From contig CM067070.1 in NCBI GenBank assembly GCA_033980235.1, positions 24,268,699-24,332,698 of the forward strand: 64,000 bases of DNA, written 5' to 3'. The notes under the pieces are model-generated. The model ran no database searches and was not told where the DNA came from. It worked only from the letters and a program-made list of their open reading frames with translations. The stretch is from Diadema setosum (Eukaryota; Echinodermata; Echinoidea; Diadematoida; Diadematidae). The position numbers and the translations under genes are program-made. The stretch's first letter is position 1; the number at the start of each line of letters is the position of its first letter. This document shows positions 1 to 12,674 of this stretch, piece by piece.

Positions 1-3000
1 CAGACTTGCAGTGAATGATGTTTTTATGTTTCCAGTGAGAGCACCATTCTGACCGACCCTATGGTCAGTTCAGATGGACTTGGCCCATCTTCCGCCACCT
101 CTACCAGCCCCGACGACCTCACCCCTCCATTGGCAGATGCCTACCGCTCAAGAATTATTGGTAAGTGTGAAGAATAACAAACAGAAAAATTATAATTCTT
201 AGATCTTTTCTTGTGATGAATACTCTTTGAAGACCTGGTAGTGTGGCCATTCATGCATTGGGAAGGCTGACCACGTTTGGATATACTGTAATAGTGGATA
301 TTTTCGAACAAGTAATTTTACACGCTTAGCCGGGTAAAATGAATTTTGCATGCTTTTAATTCCTAGCTGGGTAAGATGAATGTTGCATGTTTATAATTCG
401 GTGGAATCAGGACATTAGCTACTGGAACATATGGTGTGCAAAAATATTTGCGTGCTTTTATTTTCGTTATAGCATCTGGTTGCGCGAAATGTGTGAAAAT
501 TTCCACGCCACAAAAATTTCTGCTTTTACAGTTAACCTGCAATGAATTGCTTACAGCTTTATCACAGATTGCTGTGTTAGTACACACACAGATGAAGAAT
601 CTCAACCAGAGTTGACTGTTAACGATGAGCGATCACTTCAATGCACATAATTACTGAGCGGTGTTATTTGTAGTTTTCGAATGTACCCCAGTGGGCAGCG
701 AATGAATTTGGCCACATATGAATCCCCACACTACTGGGTCTCTAAAGTTTATTGTGATAGAATCATCCTATATCGTTTCCTCTTTCCTTTTTCTTTTGTT
801 CTTTCTTACCTTTAACTCTCATTTATATGTGTTTCCCTCTGTGACCTTGTGATTGCATCAATGAAGAATTCACGAGAGCTAGCCAAACCAAAGTGCATCA
901 AACTTTTCATATATCCACAGCAGATGGACCACTGTGCATGTTTCAATGTAACTGACAGATTTTCACGCAATGTCTTGTAGCCAGAGTTATTGAAGTTTTA
1001 CAGTGTCATCTGATGGGGCGAACTTGAAATCTCTGTAGGGTATTTTCTACAAGATAAAAGTAAGATATATAGTATCACATCACCTTACAAGGGAGAAACC
1101 TTGACAAAACTTTGAAGGTAAAGAGGTATTTGGTATTGCAGTTATCTCTCTTATTCAAATTCTAGTAATACATCTCGTGTGAAATGTCTATGGCAAGATG
1201 ATTACTGTGTTTTTGAAAGTGTTGCTTTTTTGTTTTTGTTTTGTTTGCAAATCTGCTAAGCAGACAAAGAGAACCTGCCCCGGCCACCGCTCTTCCCCAC
1301 CAACCTCCAATTCACACAGCGCCCTCAGAGGCCGGAAGATGACATCCTCCAACAGTGGCGGATGAGAAGGCGGATGGAAGAAGCAACAGGCAAGGGAATA
1401 GGCAGGGACAGAGCAAAGCGTCCCCTGCAACCATCAAGCTCTGGGCAAACCAGCACAGTATCAAAGCCCTCTGAGGTATAAATAAAGTTCCTTCTTCAAG
1501 CATTACACAAATTTTTGGTAAGAAAATTCCAGTTGCCATGGCAAAAACAGAGGCAGCATACAGGTGATTTGCACAGAGTGTACTTGTGTTGTGGAAGTAG
1601 TTGCACATATCATAAGGTGCAGCCAGTTATTAAGTCCCTTTATAAATGAATGAAGGCCATGGGTTACTGTGCAGTTGACTCCCATTACCCGTAGTTTTCT
1701 TTCGTTGTCGTGAAATTTTGTTATAACCGAACAAACAAACAATCAAAAACACAGGGCAGATAATGTTGCGGCCAGAATTTTTACTTTGTTACAACCGGAA
1801 TTTTGTTTTAACCATGTTTGTTTCAACAGGAATGCACAGTAGTGTATACTTAATGACTGTCAGACTCACAAAATGTCTTATAAAAGTTTCTCCTGTGTGG
1901 TACTTTAGTGAGGAAGAAATGGCAATAATAGACATTATTAATTTTGTAGAACATATCTCACTAGACTCTTAGCAAAGCTCAAGATGCAAACAGTAATTTG
2001 CATTGCTCCTAACTACAAATCACATTCACTGTGTTTTTAACGGAGAAAGAGTTTGTGCATCCTTTTATTGCTTCTCACTTTCGTGACCTTACAGGAGAGT
2101 CCAGATTCAAAACTTGCAGAGTTTCGCCGGCGTCTGCAACAGCAGAGACTGCTGTCGGGAGCCATGGCAACAGGCCACACCCCACAGACGACGAGAGCGG
2201 GGACAGGTGGTACCACCCACACTGGGACCGACCCTATTCCACAGGCTGCATCTACTCAGACAAATGGGAGTATGCCTCCGTCGGATGATCATACGCATGG
2301 TTCTTACACTGACACAGGGGCACATGCAGAATGCCCAAAGAAGACTGCCCGGATAATGCACGAGTGTAGAGACACTCGACCGCATCACGAACCAATCGCT
2401 GTCGCTAGTCCCAATGTCGATCCACCGCACAGGACAGGCACTGCCTCGCATAGGCACAGTGAACCTATCCGAGAACCATCACAGCATTGTGATGTTATGC
2501 CTCATGTGCATTTGGCTTGCGACATACTGCCGTGCGATGAAAGCAGACCTCATCGGCACACCTCGAGGGATGTGGATGCCAGACTGGCAAGGTGGGAACA
2601 CCAGGTTCAGCCGGTTAGGGATACCACACGGATGGTTTCTGAGGACAGAAGAAGAACAGAGCCTGACCACCGGCACCGTCATCCTTTCTCCCAAAGTGAT
2701 TCTCCAAGAGCAGAAACAGTCAACCACAGAGATGAGGCAATAGTTGTTGGTACTGATCCCTCATTCAGGAGGGATGATAAATGGGAAAGAGACCATCCTG
2801 ATCGAAGAGCAGAGAGAGATGCTGTCCCTGTTGCTAGGCAACAACAAAGTGGCTCCAAAGATGCTGAAGGTGGAGCAGATGATCAAGAATTGGACTCTTC
2901 ACCAATCGACAGAGCCATTGGTCAGGTATGGTTGCAATTCAACCAAGAAAAAGACTTTCTATTTACAGATTGGTATAATTATTGACTATGGGAAATTCTA

Positions 3001-5586
3001 AAAAAATGAGTGATTTAGGGCCCTGTTGTCTTTTTCTCTTTAGCTCACTTGAGTCAAATGCTCAGGTGATCTATTGCGATCATTCATCATCTTTCGTCCA
3101 TTTTCCATCCTAGGTCATCTTTCTTGCGGTGTCCATAAACTTTTTACATTTTCAGCTTCATGAAAACACATCGTTACATTTTCACCAAACTTGGCAGGTA
3201 TTATTGCTGTGGGGAAGATGATAAAATACAAATTTGTATATTTGTTCAAAGGGGCATCATGTGCCCCACTTGCCCCCCCCCCCCAAGTGCACCCAGGATC
3301 CCAAAATTCAACAATCTTTAAAATCTCCTATAGTGTCAGAAATTTATGTGAGATTGCAGTTTCAAATTTGTTTGTGTCAAGTTAAGTCATGTTAACTGAA
3401 GTTGTAACAAGAGGGTTTTAATCATTATTCTTTGTAACAGGAGACCATTTTATGCAGATATTGTTATGATTTCTAGTTTCTGCCAACCTTGCCTTCTGTT
3501 CCAAAGGTCATTGCTAGCAGGATGTTTGCTTCTCCCGGAGGTCAGAGGTCATCGTCTCCCAGATTGCAGCCATTACCAGGGGAGGACACGCCCCCCTTCA
3601 CACCACCAAGGGAGCAAGGGAGACTAGAGGACCTAGGTATTGGTTTGTGTGTGTGTGATAATGGTGGCATAGGAATCATATGCACAATTTATTGAAGGGC
3701 TTCATTTCAGAAAGTTTTTTTTTTTCCTCTCTCTTTTGTATGTGTGTGTGGGTGTGTCTGTTTTTGTTTTTGCTGTAGTCTTGGGAGACACGCCCACACT
3801 GTCAATCACATTCCATGTTCCTGCCAAGGCATACACATGTATGCCTTGGCGGGTTACTCCTTTACTGTGCAAGCACATGGACGGGTTACAATTTCCTCAC
3901 CTGTCTAAATTATGGAGGAACCATTCACAGCTTTGGAGGGGAAAGTGAACTCTTTGGCCAGTGCGCTGGACGAAAGTATCCAAAAGCTGTCAGAGACCAT
4001 GAAAAGTAGAGAAGTCCGATGAAATTAGGAAATTCAGAGTGAATTTTGTTTCTATCTCATACTGTAAAACGAGAAATGTTCGCGTGCATTTTAATTTCGC
4101 GAATTTCGCGAGCGCCAAGATTCGCGAAATTAAAATGCACGCGAAATTTCTTATCTACATTATATGCATTGAACGCAAGTGGCAATTCGCGAAAATTTCT
4201 TGCCGCGAAAAAGGCCGTCGGCTCCAATTCGCGAAAATTTCGTGCCGCGAATATATCATGTTTTACAGTATTGGGTGTGGCCGTGTCTTTCTTGACGCAA
4301 GTTTCGCAAAATTTATGTTTGCTTACATTTGTTAACTTAGTCTGCAATATGTATCCCTATTATGACAAATTGGTCTGGGAGAATCATATGAGAGAAGTTT
4401 GTTAATTCTGTCAGTTGACATTCCAGATTATTTCACTTCTCTGTCAAACATGGTCCATCTTTCCTTTACTCCTACAGAAATGACTTTGAAAGATATTCTG
4501 AGAAAAAACATGAGCTCTTGTTCAGCATTATTTTTGTATAATTTGATAAGAATTCATTGGAAAATATAGCAATATGATGTTCTTATAGCAATGGTTATTG
4601 CAGCAGTCAACCTATATGGCTCCCATATGTTCCTAATCAATACTGATTGATGTTTACTTGTGTCTGTAACTCTTCAAACCCCCCAGAACTCATACTGCTT
4701 GTGTATTATGTAACTGAGTGCATTTTTAGAGAAATACAAATCTATTATGAATCAAGTCCAAAATACAATTCTGTGGATGGGAAATATGTAACTGACTGCC
4801 GTGACAAGTTGTACTTTATTGTTATTTAGTGATGCCAGTCTGAAGACTATACAGTGCACTCCTGTTAATAAAATGAACATGGTCATAACAAAATTACTTC
4901 TACAACAAAGTAAAGATTCAGGCTGCAACATCGTCCGCTCTATGTTTGTTTTGTTTTGTTTTTTATTTGTTCATTTATAACAAAATTTCAGTATAACAAA
5001 AGAAAACTGCCAGTCCCGAGGACTTTGTCGTAACGGGAGTCCACTGTACTTTATTGTTATTTAGTGATGTTAGTCTATTGTGGTTATTATAATCTCCATT
5101 CATGCAGATGATGGACGGGATAGGAGCGAGTCCAGAGCCAGTTCAGATGGTGAGGAGTTTGCAGGAGATGAGATGCTGAGAGTGCTACGGGCCCAGCGGG
5201 AGGAGTGCATCAGGAAGCTCAACAGGCTGGACGATCTTCTGGCGCATCAGAGGTGAGGCAAGCTCGCTGGCAGATGGCAAAAATGGCATCAAAATACATC
5301 CAGGTGTATCCTCGCTACGACTGGATGCTTGTCAACTGGCAAACGTTCAAAAAAGAAAAAAATGTGTGAATCTCAGGACGAGTGGCCATTGTGACAGTTT
5401 GGAAAGATGTTTTATTTTCTCAGGACATTTGAAGCTTGATGAGCTTCTTAACACCCTTTAAATGATGAACGTTGTACAGTTTTCCGCAGGTCCAAATTAG
5501 GCCGTCACCATGGCGATCCAGGTGGAGGAACTATTTCTGGAGGCATTGAAGTTGATGCAAACTCTTCTGCAAATGGCAAGGACTAG
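1..5586 (+). CDS. PROSER3: PROSER3-like proline/serine-rich coiled-coil protein, 3' part (7 exons)
   Basis: Seven exons with consistent intron phases: 36-160 (first codon at 37), 1264-1475, 2095-2925, 3507-3636, 3931-4005, 5108-5252 and 5490-5586 (TAG). They give about 537 residues; the 5' end is outside the window. Exon 1 encodes a Ser/Pro stretch (SSDGLGPSS) and exon 2 a basic helix (EDDILQQWRMRRRMEEA). Exon 3 is a 277-codon, His/Arg/Asp-rich, low-complexity exon that opens with a helical segment (KLAEFRRRLQQQRLL). Exons 5-6 encode two predicted coiled-coil helices (LEGKVNSLASALDESIQ and DEMLRVLRAQREECIRKLNRLDDLL), followed by a Gly-rich tail. The Ser/Pro stretch followed by the EDDILxQWRxRR helix recalls PROSER3 (C19orf55); that match is from memory. 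No enzymatic domain is seen. A scaffold role is inferred. The exon 5 donor (AAA|GTAGAG) is the weakest splice call, supported by phase. Confidence 0.66.
1665..1846 (-). mobile_element. TA-target MITE, CAGTGGACTCCCGTTA family
   Basis: A degraded copy in intron 2 of the PROSER3-like gene, inverted relative to the other copies. It has outer words like ACTGTGCAGTTGACTCCC and GGAATGCACAGTAGTG and internal TTTTGTTATAACCG. The family is non-autonomous and resembles Tc1/mariner MITEs (TA at the ends). Confidence 0.55.
3041..3410 (+). mobile_element. 5' part of a hairpin-headed interspersed repeat
   Basis: Starts after a T-rich tract with the hairpin AGCTCACTTGAG / CTCAGGTGATCT (3042-3072), then a body with TTTCACCAAACTTGGCAGG and a C-run. 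Such hairpin-headed repeats are common in marine invertebrates. The 3' boundary is uncertain. It lies in an intron of the PROSER3-like gene. Confidence 0.45.
4060..4270. mobile_element. MITE with TACTGTAAAAC termini
   Basis: The termini TACTGTAAAAC and GTTTTACAGTA are inverted repeats. Inside lies a long hairpin (4081-4143; arms CGCGTGCATTTTAATTTCGC and its complement) and repeated TTCGCGAA words. It is in an intron of the PROSER3-like gene. A decayed relative lies at about 6680-6825. Confidence 0.75.
4850..5048 (+). mobile_element. TA-target MITE, CAGTGGACTCCCGTTA family
   Basis: Ends TACAGTGCACTCCTGTTA and TAACGGGAGTCCACTGTA, flanked by TA. It contains repeated ATAACAAAATT words and the phrase CTGCCAGTCCCGAGGACTTT shared with the 7.4 kb copy. 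It ends about 60 bases before coding exon 6 of the PROSER3-like gene. Confidence 0.75.
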
Positions 5587-6211
5587 AATACAATCACTTT
5601 GGATGAAGGCTGAGCTGATTTTATCTCTGATTGCAAACAAGAATGAGTGACAAGTCAGTGCAGCTAAGCTTAGATGATATCCTTGGTCCAAGCAGGAACA
5701 GCATTCTTTTATCTTCCCTTAAAATGTGATATGTGATTGAAATGCTGCAGTGCAATAATGCCTCTCTGTTAAGATATCTTCAGGGAAGTGTGCTCAGAGC
5801 GTACGAACTGCTTGTGAATCGTTGCATTTTCTTTGGCAAATACGAGGTGAAACGAGAGATTCTCATTTCAATGAAGCTAAGCCAGTTGAACAGAAAATCA
5901 TCTTTCAGCAGTGCAAAAATGCCACTGTTAAAATATCTTCATTGAAGTGTGCTCTTACCATACAAACTGCTTAGGAATGGTTGCATTTTCTGTGGCAAAC
6001 TATTTCACACAAGGTGAAACACAAGATGCTTATTTCAATGAAGCAAAGCCAATTGAGCGAAGAATCATCTTTCACCCCAATACAAAATTTTGTTTTATTG
6101 CTCAATGAACACAATTTGTTTTTGTCTTTGTTTTATACAGCACCTTGAAAATTGCCAGTTATGGTCAAGCGTAGACCTGATTATAGTGACTATTTCTCAG
6201 GGAAAGACAAA

Positions 6212-6397
6212 GGCCTGAATTCACGAAGGTGATTTAAATTAAAACCATGGTTTATGCAAATTTCCTTTGCGTAAGTACGATTGGCAGATTGCTTATGCCA
6301 ACAGACATCAAATAAGGTCAGGTCAGGCAAGTTATGCCTATTTCACAATTATTTTAGACCATGGTCTAAGTTTAAACCACCTTCATGAATATTGGCC
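6212..6397. mobile_element. MITE with GGCC..ATTCATGAAGGTG termini
   Basis: Left end GGCCTGAATTCACGAAGGTG and right end CACCTTCATGAATATTGGCC (starting inside AACCACC) are inverted repeats, with an internal ACCATGGTCTAA / ACCATGGTTTA pair. No coding capacity. Confidence 0.7.
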
Positions 6398-6968
6398 AAA
6401 GAGTTTAATTTTGAGTTTAATGAAAAAACCTATCGGAGTAAAGTACATGTTTGATGTCGTCATCATGTGCCATCCAAACTTGAAGGCATTTTCCCTTGTG
6501 GTAGCATAGAGTACAATGGCACCTTTTGGCCAATGGTATGTAATGAGCAGGCAACCCTGCATTATAGCAAGAACCTTTTTAAGCACATATAATGAACAAG
6601 CTCTTTTTCTTACATCCCATTTCACATATTATTTTCCCATTACTTTTCTACCATGAGCCAAATGTCTAAGCATAGTAAGCAAGAAATATTTACAAATTGC
6701 CATTGGTATTCAATGCATAATAGTGAAGACAGGAATTTTTGTATGCATTTTGATTTTGCAAATCTTGGCTCTAGCGAAATTCGCGAAATTAATATGCACA
6801 CGAAAATTTTTGGTTTGATGATAGTACAATGTGTTGAATTTAATAAACCAATCAAATTTTACAACTCTCTGCATGGCTTTGTGGATAAAGAATAGTACTA
6901 TGTACTTCACAGGTCTAACATGCAGAAGGAATTTACATTAGTGTTGAGTAATTACACATATCATTCTG

Positions 6969-7120
6969 GGCACCGTTTCATGAAAGTTGTCAGTCTCTGA
7001 TAATCATCATAGTAACAGTCAGTTACCACAGCTTTTCAGCCAATCAAAATCAATGATTTTACTAAAATTGTCAGAGAATGACCAGTTGTCAGGGCTGACA
7101 ACTTTTATTAAACGGTGACC
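6969..7120. mobile_element. MITE, CACCGTTTCATGAAAGTTGTC termini
   Basis: CACCGTTTCATGAAAGTTGT at the left is answered by ACAACTTTTATTAAACGGTG at the right. The internal part pairs as TGTCAG / CTGACA. About 150 bp, non-coding. Confidence 0.65.
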
Positions 7121-7358
7121 TGTTTGGGGAGCTGACTGTACTTTTTATTTGTTTCATGGGTAAAGAAGATTTGTCAGGCTCACTGACAAGTAATTATTTC
7201 CTTCAAATGTACTCAAACACATATTTGGGCTAGTTTGCTAGAGAGTATGTTTTTTAGAGTAAAGCTCTTGCAATAATAGCAACTGAAATAGTAGTGCATG
7301 CATCAAAACTAATGTATCAATTTTCATCACTATCTTTGTTTCTTCTTCTTTTTTTTTG

Positions 7359-7538
7359 TACATAGTGTGTAATGAACACACTTAAAGCAAATTCCAGTTG
7401 GAACGAAATAAAAATTCAGGCTCCAACATTATAGGCCCTCTGCTTTTTTATTTTATTTGTTCGGTTATGAAGAAATTTCACTACAACGAAAGAAAACTGC
7501 CAGTCCCGAGGACTTTGTTTTAACAGGAGTCCATTGTA
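7359..7538 (+). mobile_element. TA-target MITE, CAGTGGACTCCCGTTA family (degraded)
   Basis: The right half (CTGCCAGTCCCGAGGACTTT and AACAGGAGTCCATTGTA) matches the 4.85 kb copy closely. The left end is decayed. Confidence 0.6.
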
Positions 7539-8511
7539 TGTATAGTTTTACAATTGGCCAAATGATTCGGCACGCCGTACACCGGGGTACCGTTGTAACC
7601 CGGGGTACCGCGTTGTATAGCGCCATCTCATGCCCATTATTTATAATGCGTATCCGAATTCAGATACGCCGATTCCGAATTCGGATACGGAAAAGTCATC
7701 GCAATGAACTAGCACCATAGGTGTTTTTCGAAGTAATTTCTAACACCACACCGTTTTGTAAACATCATCTACCGTAACTTTTATTTTTCAGAAAAAAAAG
7801 ATAATCACCGAAAGCCCAGAAAATTCACCCCAAAATCAACTGTATTTATTCAAAATTTGATCATGTGGGCTGCCATCTTTATAATCTTCTACGCGTGCGC
7901 GAATGGTCGATAATAAGAGATGAAATGCGAAAGAAAAAGGTTCAGAGCAGAAAATAATTATTAGTTGCATACATTAATTGTTGCATAATCACAAATAAGA
8001 AAACATTTTTGTGCATAATAATACTAAAATAATACTTAAAAAATATTTTGACATATTTTTTGGTAAGCCAGGGTACAGCGCTGAAAAAAAAAAAAATTAA
8101 TTCAACAAAATGGCGAATTTTCATTTGGTAACCAAATATTACCAAATATTGCATCAAATGCTAAATACCTTAGTCCTTTACAAACTGGTAATCCCCAAAG
8201 CTCCATGCTTGATCCTCACGGGGAAATATCAAAATTTGTAAAAATATAAACTGGCCCTATTTGTAAGTCGCTACCATGGTGAAACTTTTCATTTCTGCAA
8301 GTTAGTCATTGGTGTAAATGAGAAATTTCCTGTAAGATAGGAATACACAGAGTTTTTGTTTCTGTTATACATGTTATTCTTATTCTAACAGAGTGAAAGA
8401 TGTATTAAGACCTACCAATAACTGCAAATCACCAGACACAGTTACACACAAAGGCAAGCACACAAGCCTAGATAAGGTTACTTTTGAATACACTAACTTT
8501 TAACTACACTG

Positions 8512-8709
8512 TACAGTGCATTCCCGTTATCATGAACATGGATTACTAGTAATCAAGGTTTTGTTACAGCAAGTCATAATAAAGGTTCCAAATTTATGTC
8601 ACATATTTTTGAATAGGCCTACATTTTTTGTTCAGGAATAAAAAGAAATTTGATTGAAGGGGAGAAAATGATGGTCACAACAGCTTCATTATTATGGGAG
8701 TCACCTGTA
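8512..8709 (+). mobile_element. TA-target MITE, CAGTGGACTCCCGTTA family (degraded)
   Basis: TACAGTGCATTCCCGTTATC at the left and TATGGGAGTCACCTGTA at the right, with a body similar to the 4.85 kb copy (CATGAACATGG, GTTACA). Confidence 0.6.
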
Positions 8710-9582
8710 TTCTTTGTTTCTTGTATTTAGAGCTCAACAGCAGTTAGACTGATATATTTTGTTCAACAAGTGAAACCCTTTCGTTTTGTTGACAGGCACA
8801 CAAGGTACACATTACACAGAAAAAGAAAAGAAAATGGTAACATGTATTGATTTATCAATGGCCGTTTTATTCCAGCTGCTGTTTCAGACTTTATATACTT
8901 TTTCTCACAGAAAATAAAAACTCAGAGTTTCCACCTGTCATTACTACATGACAATTCAATTTCAAACCTAAATGGTTGATACAAAGCAGATGTTCTACAA
9001 AAGTGCATGCTCAAATGGAAAGTGAAATATGTTGAGTGTGTTTTTTTCATTTAAACCAAAGAAATAATACATTGGTACTAGCCTACTGTCTCTGCGAAGC
9101 AAGAGAGACAAAGTCACAAGGAACATGTTCCCTCTGCTTATAATTCATTAAACAAATTTCATACTTTGTGTTGATAACAATACACTAATCTCCAGAAGAA
9201 ATTATTTGAATACTTGTTTTGTGTATCCATCATTTGAGAACCATTTGACCGAAAATAGAAATACACGATAATCCTTGGATGAATATGTTTTGCCAACCCA
9301 ATGTTTATCTTGTTCAATTGTGACAAATGAAAGTAATTTCTGTCAGTTTTGAATGTATCTGCATTTATAGTGTATGAAAAGGATTATTATGAAAAGTTGA
9401 TGACTGATCAGCAAGTGTGAATACAAAACTTGCAATGTTTATATGTTCCATAAAAATAAATACAACATGTTTGGAAGATATGTCTTGTCCACCCGCTGTT
9501 CGTTTTGTTCAACTGTGATAAATGAAATGTTCAGTCATTGTTTTCAGTGATGCATGTGTGTATTCATAGTTTATTAAAAAGT

Positions 9583-12500
9583 CTACGGAGCGCGGAGACA
9601 AATTTGCACCTGTGCCCACAAAACCCTGGCTCCGTCGGATCCCCGGCCCTGCCCCCTCCCGAACACAGTAGTTGCCTGCTCGCAGGTGGCAAACTCGCCG
9701 CTGACGGCAGGTCCGGTGGCGTGGTGACTGACATAACCTCTGACCACCTTAGCACTGCACTGGTAGGTGGATGCACACTCCTTGAAAGCTGTGGCCAAGG
9801 GGAAGAGGAAGGGATGGAAAGTTATGATGAGATAGCATTGGGTTGGCATCCTCTGCAGAAGTCTTGAGGCCCGTTTACACTGAATATGGCAAAGGCAACA
9901 GGATGGGCTTTGCCTGTGGTGCGCCACAGGGGACCATGTCTGGTTTTGTTACAATATCACTCACCTGCTAATAATTTTGTTACAAAATTACTCTTCTATT
10001 GTTAATTTTGTTACTCTTGATTTTTGACATAAGAATAACATTTTGGTTGATTTTGTGCCAAATTACTGATTCTTTTTAAACACGAGACATGGTTCCTTTT
10101 GGCACACCATAGCAAAAATCTGGACCATTGCCTGTACCATGCTTGGTGTAAACTGGCCCTTACTCATCAGGTGTGGCAGTCATGCCACAGGGTCTCTCTC
10201 ATGCTTGTATGCCTGACAAGCTTTCTCTAACTCCTTGGGAAAAAAAAAAATAATAATAATAATAAAAAAAAATAAAAAAAAAACTTTTGTTCTTTTCGAA
10301 AAGTGTATGATTGTGTAACTTAAAAAGTATTCACTAGATAGCACAATCTTCAACTTGTAAATGCCCAAATCTCACTCCTTACTGGTTTCTGGCCTTAGTA
10401 TTTATCTCTGAAAACGTACTAATCCACAATACAAAACATAGTTTCATGGCAAACATACTTAGGTTACAAGAACAAAACGTGCTCCCATCAAGCATGCTAT
10501 GCTGAATGTCATGAGAAAAAAAAAAATCAACAAGAAGATATCTTTTTAATGTGTTATTAAATTGTGCATTAAAACAAAATAATCATGATTAAGCCTTCAT
10601 GGGAAAGCTCTCTTCATTAACTCCAAAAGATTACAACCCAACCACAAGAATTGACAAACACTAACCCTAACTACGCCGGGCTATTTAGGTAGATGAGGCC
10701 CCCCCCCCCCCCCCCAAACCCCTCAATCTCGGCTGTCGACCGTGCGATCGCGACGAAAATTGGCACACACATTGCCTATGATGTAGGGATGCAGGGATGC
10801 ATGTAACTTAAGCTCCAAATTGTACCCGAAGAAAAAAGAAAAAAAAAAAAAAAACAGTGACATTGAACACGAACAATGACAACTGTTTGCAGGACAATTG
10901 GAAAAAAATAATAGTGCTTTATTATGCTTTTTAAAAGGCACAGTGATAAACACTCAAAGCCAAAGAAATAAAATGTTAACAGCTTTAACTTAACTTGCTT
11001 TATAATTAAGTAGAGGTCTACTCTTAATACTGTACGATGTATGCACCCCATACTGGCACTACAGAGCTTCATAGACGTACAGTAGTAGATTGAGAGAAAT
11101 TTGTATGGTTATGATACTACTTTTTCATTCATTTAATTAGTTTTTTTTTTTTTTTAATTATTTCATGCATTTATTCAGCTGTTTATCTGCTCTGGCCATA
11201 CTTCCATTCATTTGTTTATAGGCTACATGTATTCTAATCAATTTTTCACTGTTTAGTGACACTAAGCAAAAATATGTTTATCTCGATTTAGTGGATTCTA
11301 CCTGTGTGTATTGGCAAACTTACAAACATCTCCAATTCCTTGTGTTGGGTCCTGAAGGGCATCAAACCAAGTACTCTTGGTGACTTGGAACGGGCCGCAT
11401 GGCTCTTCGTCGTTGTCGCACCCGCGATACGGAGGGTGGCATCCGCTCTCCGCTTGGCAGATGCACCTCATGCAGGCTGATGAGATTTGCGCTGTATGCA
11501 TTGTATTGGGGGGGGGGGGGGGAAGTGGGGGGCAAAGAGAATGCATTCATTGCATTCATTTAACTTGTACTGTGTGGTACACTTAAAAACCGATAACGTT
11601 AGAGTATACTCTATATCAGTACACATGCATTTTTTATATATACTAGTAGACTCTAGTCATAAAACTCCTGAATGAGGTTCATCTGATTTGTGATTTCATA
11701 GAAATATGTTCTTTTTCACAATTATTCACATCAGGAAAACTTTTTTTTTTAACACAATGAACAGAGGAATGTCGAATATATTATGATACCACTTTCTCAC
11801 GCCCAGAGTCATACCAAGGATCTTTGATCTTTGATTATACCGCCATCTACGAGTACGACTCAGTCTGGAGAAGCCAGCAGTTGAAAATTCACCAAGGCCT
11901 GCCCGCCCAAGGGCTACAGAAGGCTTCCTTAGGTACATGTACAGTACCCGTAGCCGTACAAAATAATTTTTGTGAATGTGAAAAACAGAACATGTACCTA
12001 CATCATTCAATACGTACGTGTTACTGTTACCCCCTTACTGTGTATGAACAGTGTTATGCAGCAGTATTAAACTAGAAGTCTAGACTCTGATACAAAACGA
12101 AAGATTTACTAGGCAAAACTGAGGACAGGGGTCCGTTTCATAAACAGTTAACATAACACGTTAGAAGTCTTTAGGCCTACATATTAAAATCTCAGAATAG
12201 ATAAAACTCGCTCAAGAGCTTGGTATAGGCTATAGTATATACTTTTTGTATTACTTTTAAGTCCATTTCATGAAGTCTCTCGAGTAACTGTCTTTAAAAA
12301 AATTGACTCTAACAGGTTAGATTTTTACATTAAATGTTAGGCATCCTAAACCTAACGTTAGTCTTGGTCTATTGGAGGAGTGAAAAGTCTCTCATACACT
12401 GTATAAAACGGACGACCCTGCCCTGGTTACTTGAGAGAATGAATGTTGGTGTTATGGGAAGAATATAATTTTGATGTTCGACTTTAAATTTTGTTCTTGG

Positions 12501-12674
12501 GAAGAAAACGGGAGAAAGAAGCATACCACGTCGATGAGTAAAGCGTGGGTCGAACGTGTCAGTCATCTGCCGATTTCCTGCTGCTCCACCGGCAGGCACA
12601 GCCGTTGCCGTCCAACATCCCAAAGATAGCGTGAATGCAGCTACCAACGCAGCAGCGAAAGCGGAGGTTTTCAT
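9583..12674 (-). CDS. i-type (invertebrate) lysozyme, secreted, destabilase family
   Basis: Three minus-strand exons, all joined in phase 1: 12674-12527, 11491-11324 and 9788-9583 (stop TAG). They encode 173 aa. The start is ATG 12674, directly before a signal peptide (MKTSAFAAALVAAFTLSLG). The domain begins at about residue 52 with ISSACMRCICQAESGC, then CDNDEEPCGPFQVTKSTWFDA, the i-type lysozyme (PF05497) core. E64 of ESGC and D77 of CDND match the catalytic Glu and Asp of the family, which hydrolyses peptidoglycan. Ten cysteines lie in the mature part. C110, C116 and C141 keep family spacing, but the usual HNGGP-x-GC segment is replaced by a Gly/Arg stretch (FGRGQGRGSDG) before VLWAQVQIC. 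An AATAAA follows the stop within about 10 bases. Predicted to be an extracellular or lysosomal antibacterial or digestive enzyme. Loss of isopeptidase side activity is possible but not shown. Confidence 0.86.
9867..10161. mobile_element. MITE with AGGCCCGTTTACAC termini
   Basis: Left AGGCCCGTTTACACTGAATA and right GCTTGGTGTAAACTGGCCCT are inverted repeats, continued inward by GGCAAAGGCAA / TTGCCTG. It lies in intron 2 of the lysozyme gene, next to its last exon. Confidence 0.7.

Larger units (their letters stand above)
5587..9582. other. Intergenic, repeat-bearing, no gene seen
   Basis: AT-rich spacer between the convergent PROSER3-like and lysozyme genes. It holds the MITEs listed separately, a GGGGTACC-containing patch at 7575-7610 and an inverted TATCCGAATTC / GAATTCGGATA pair at about 7650-7687. 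No supported exon was found on either strand. Confidence 0.6.

Noticed and set aside
3736..3948. Plus frame starting after a possible acceptor at 3779
   Set aside because: It is mostly a GCCAAGGCATAC..GTATGCCTTGGC palindrome and shifts the frame. The exon starting at 3931 fits the intron phase instead.
9538..9867. Plus-strand frame over the lysozyme last exon
   Set aside because: Antisense shadow of the lysozyme exon.
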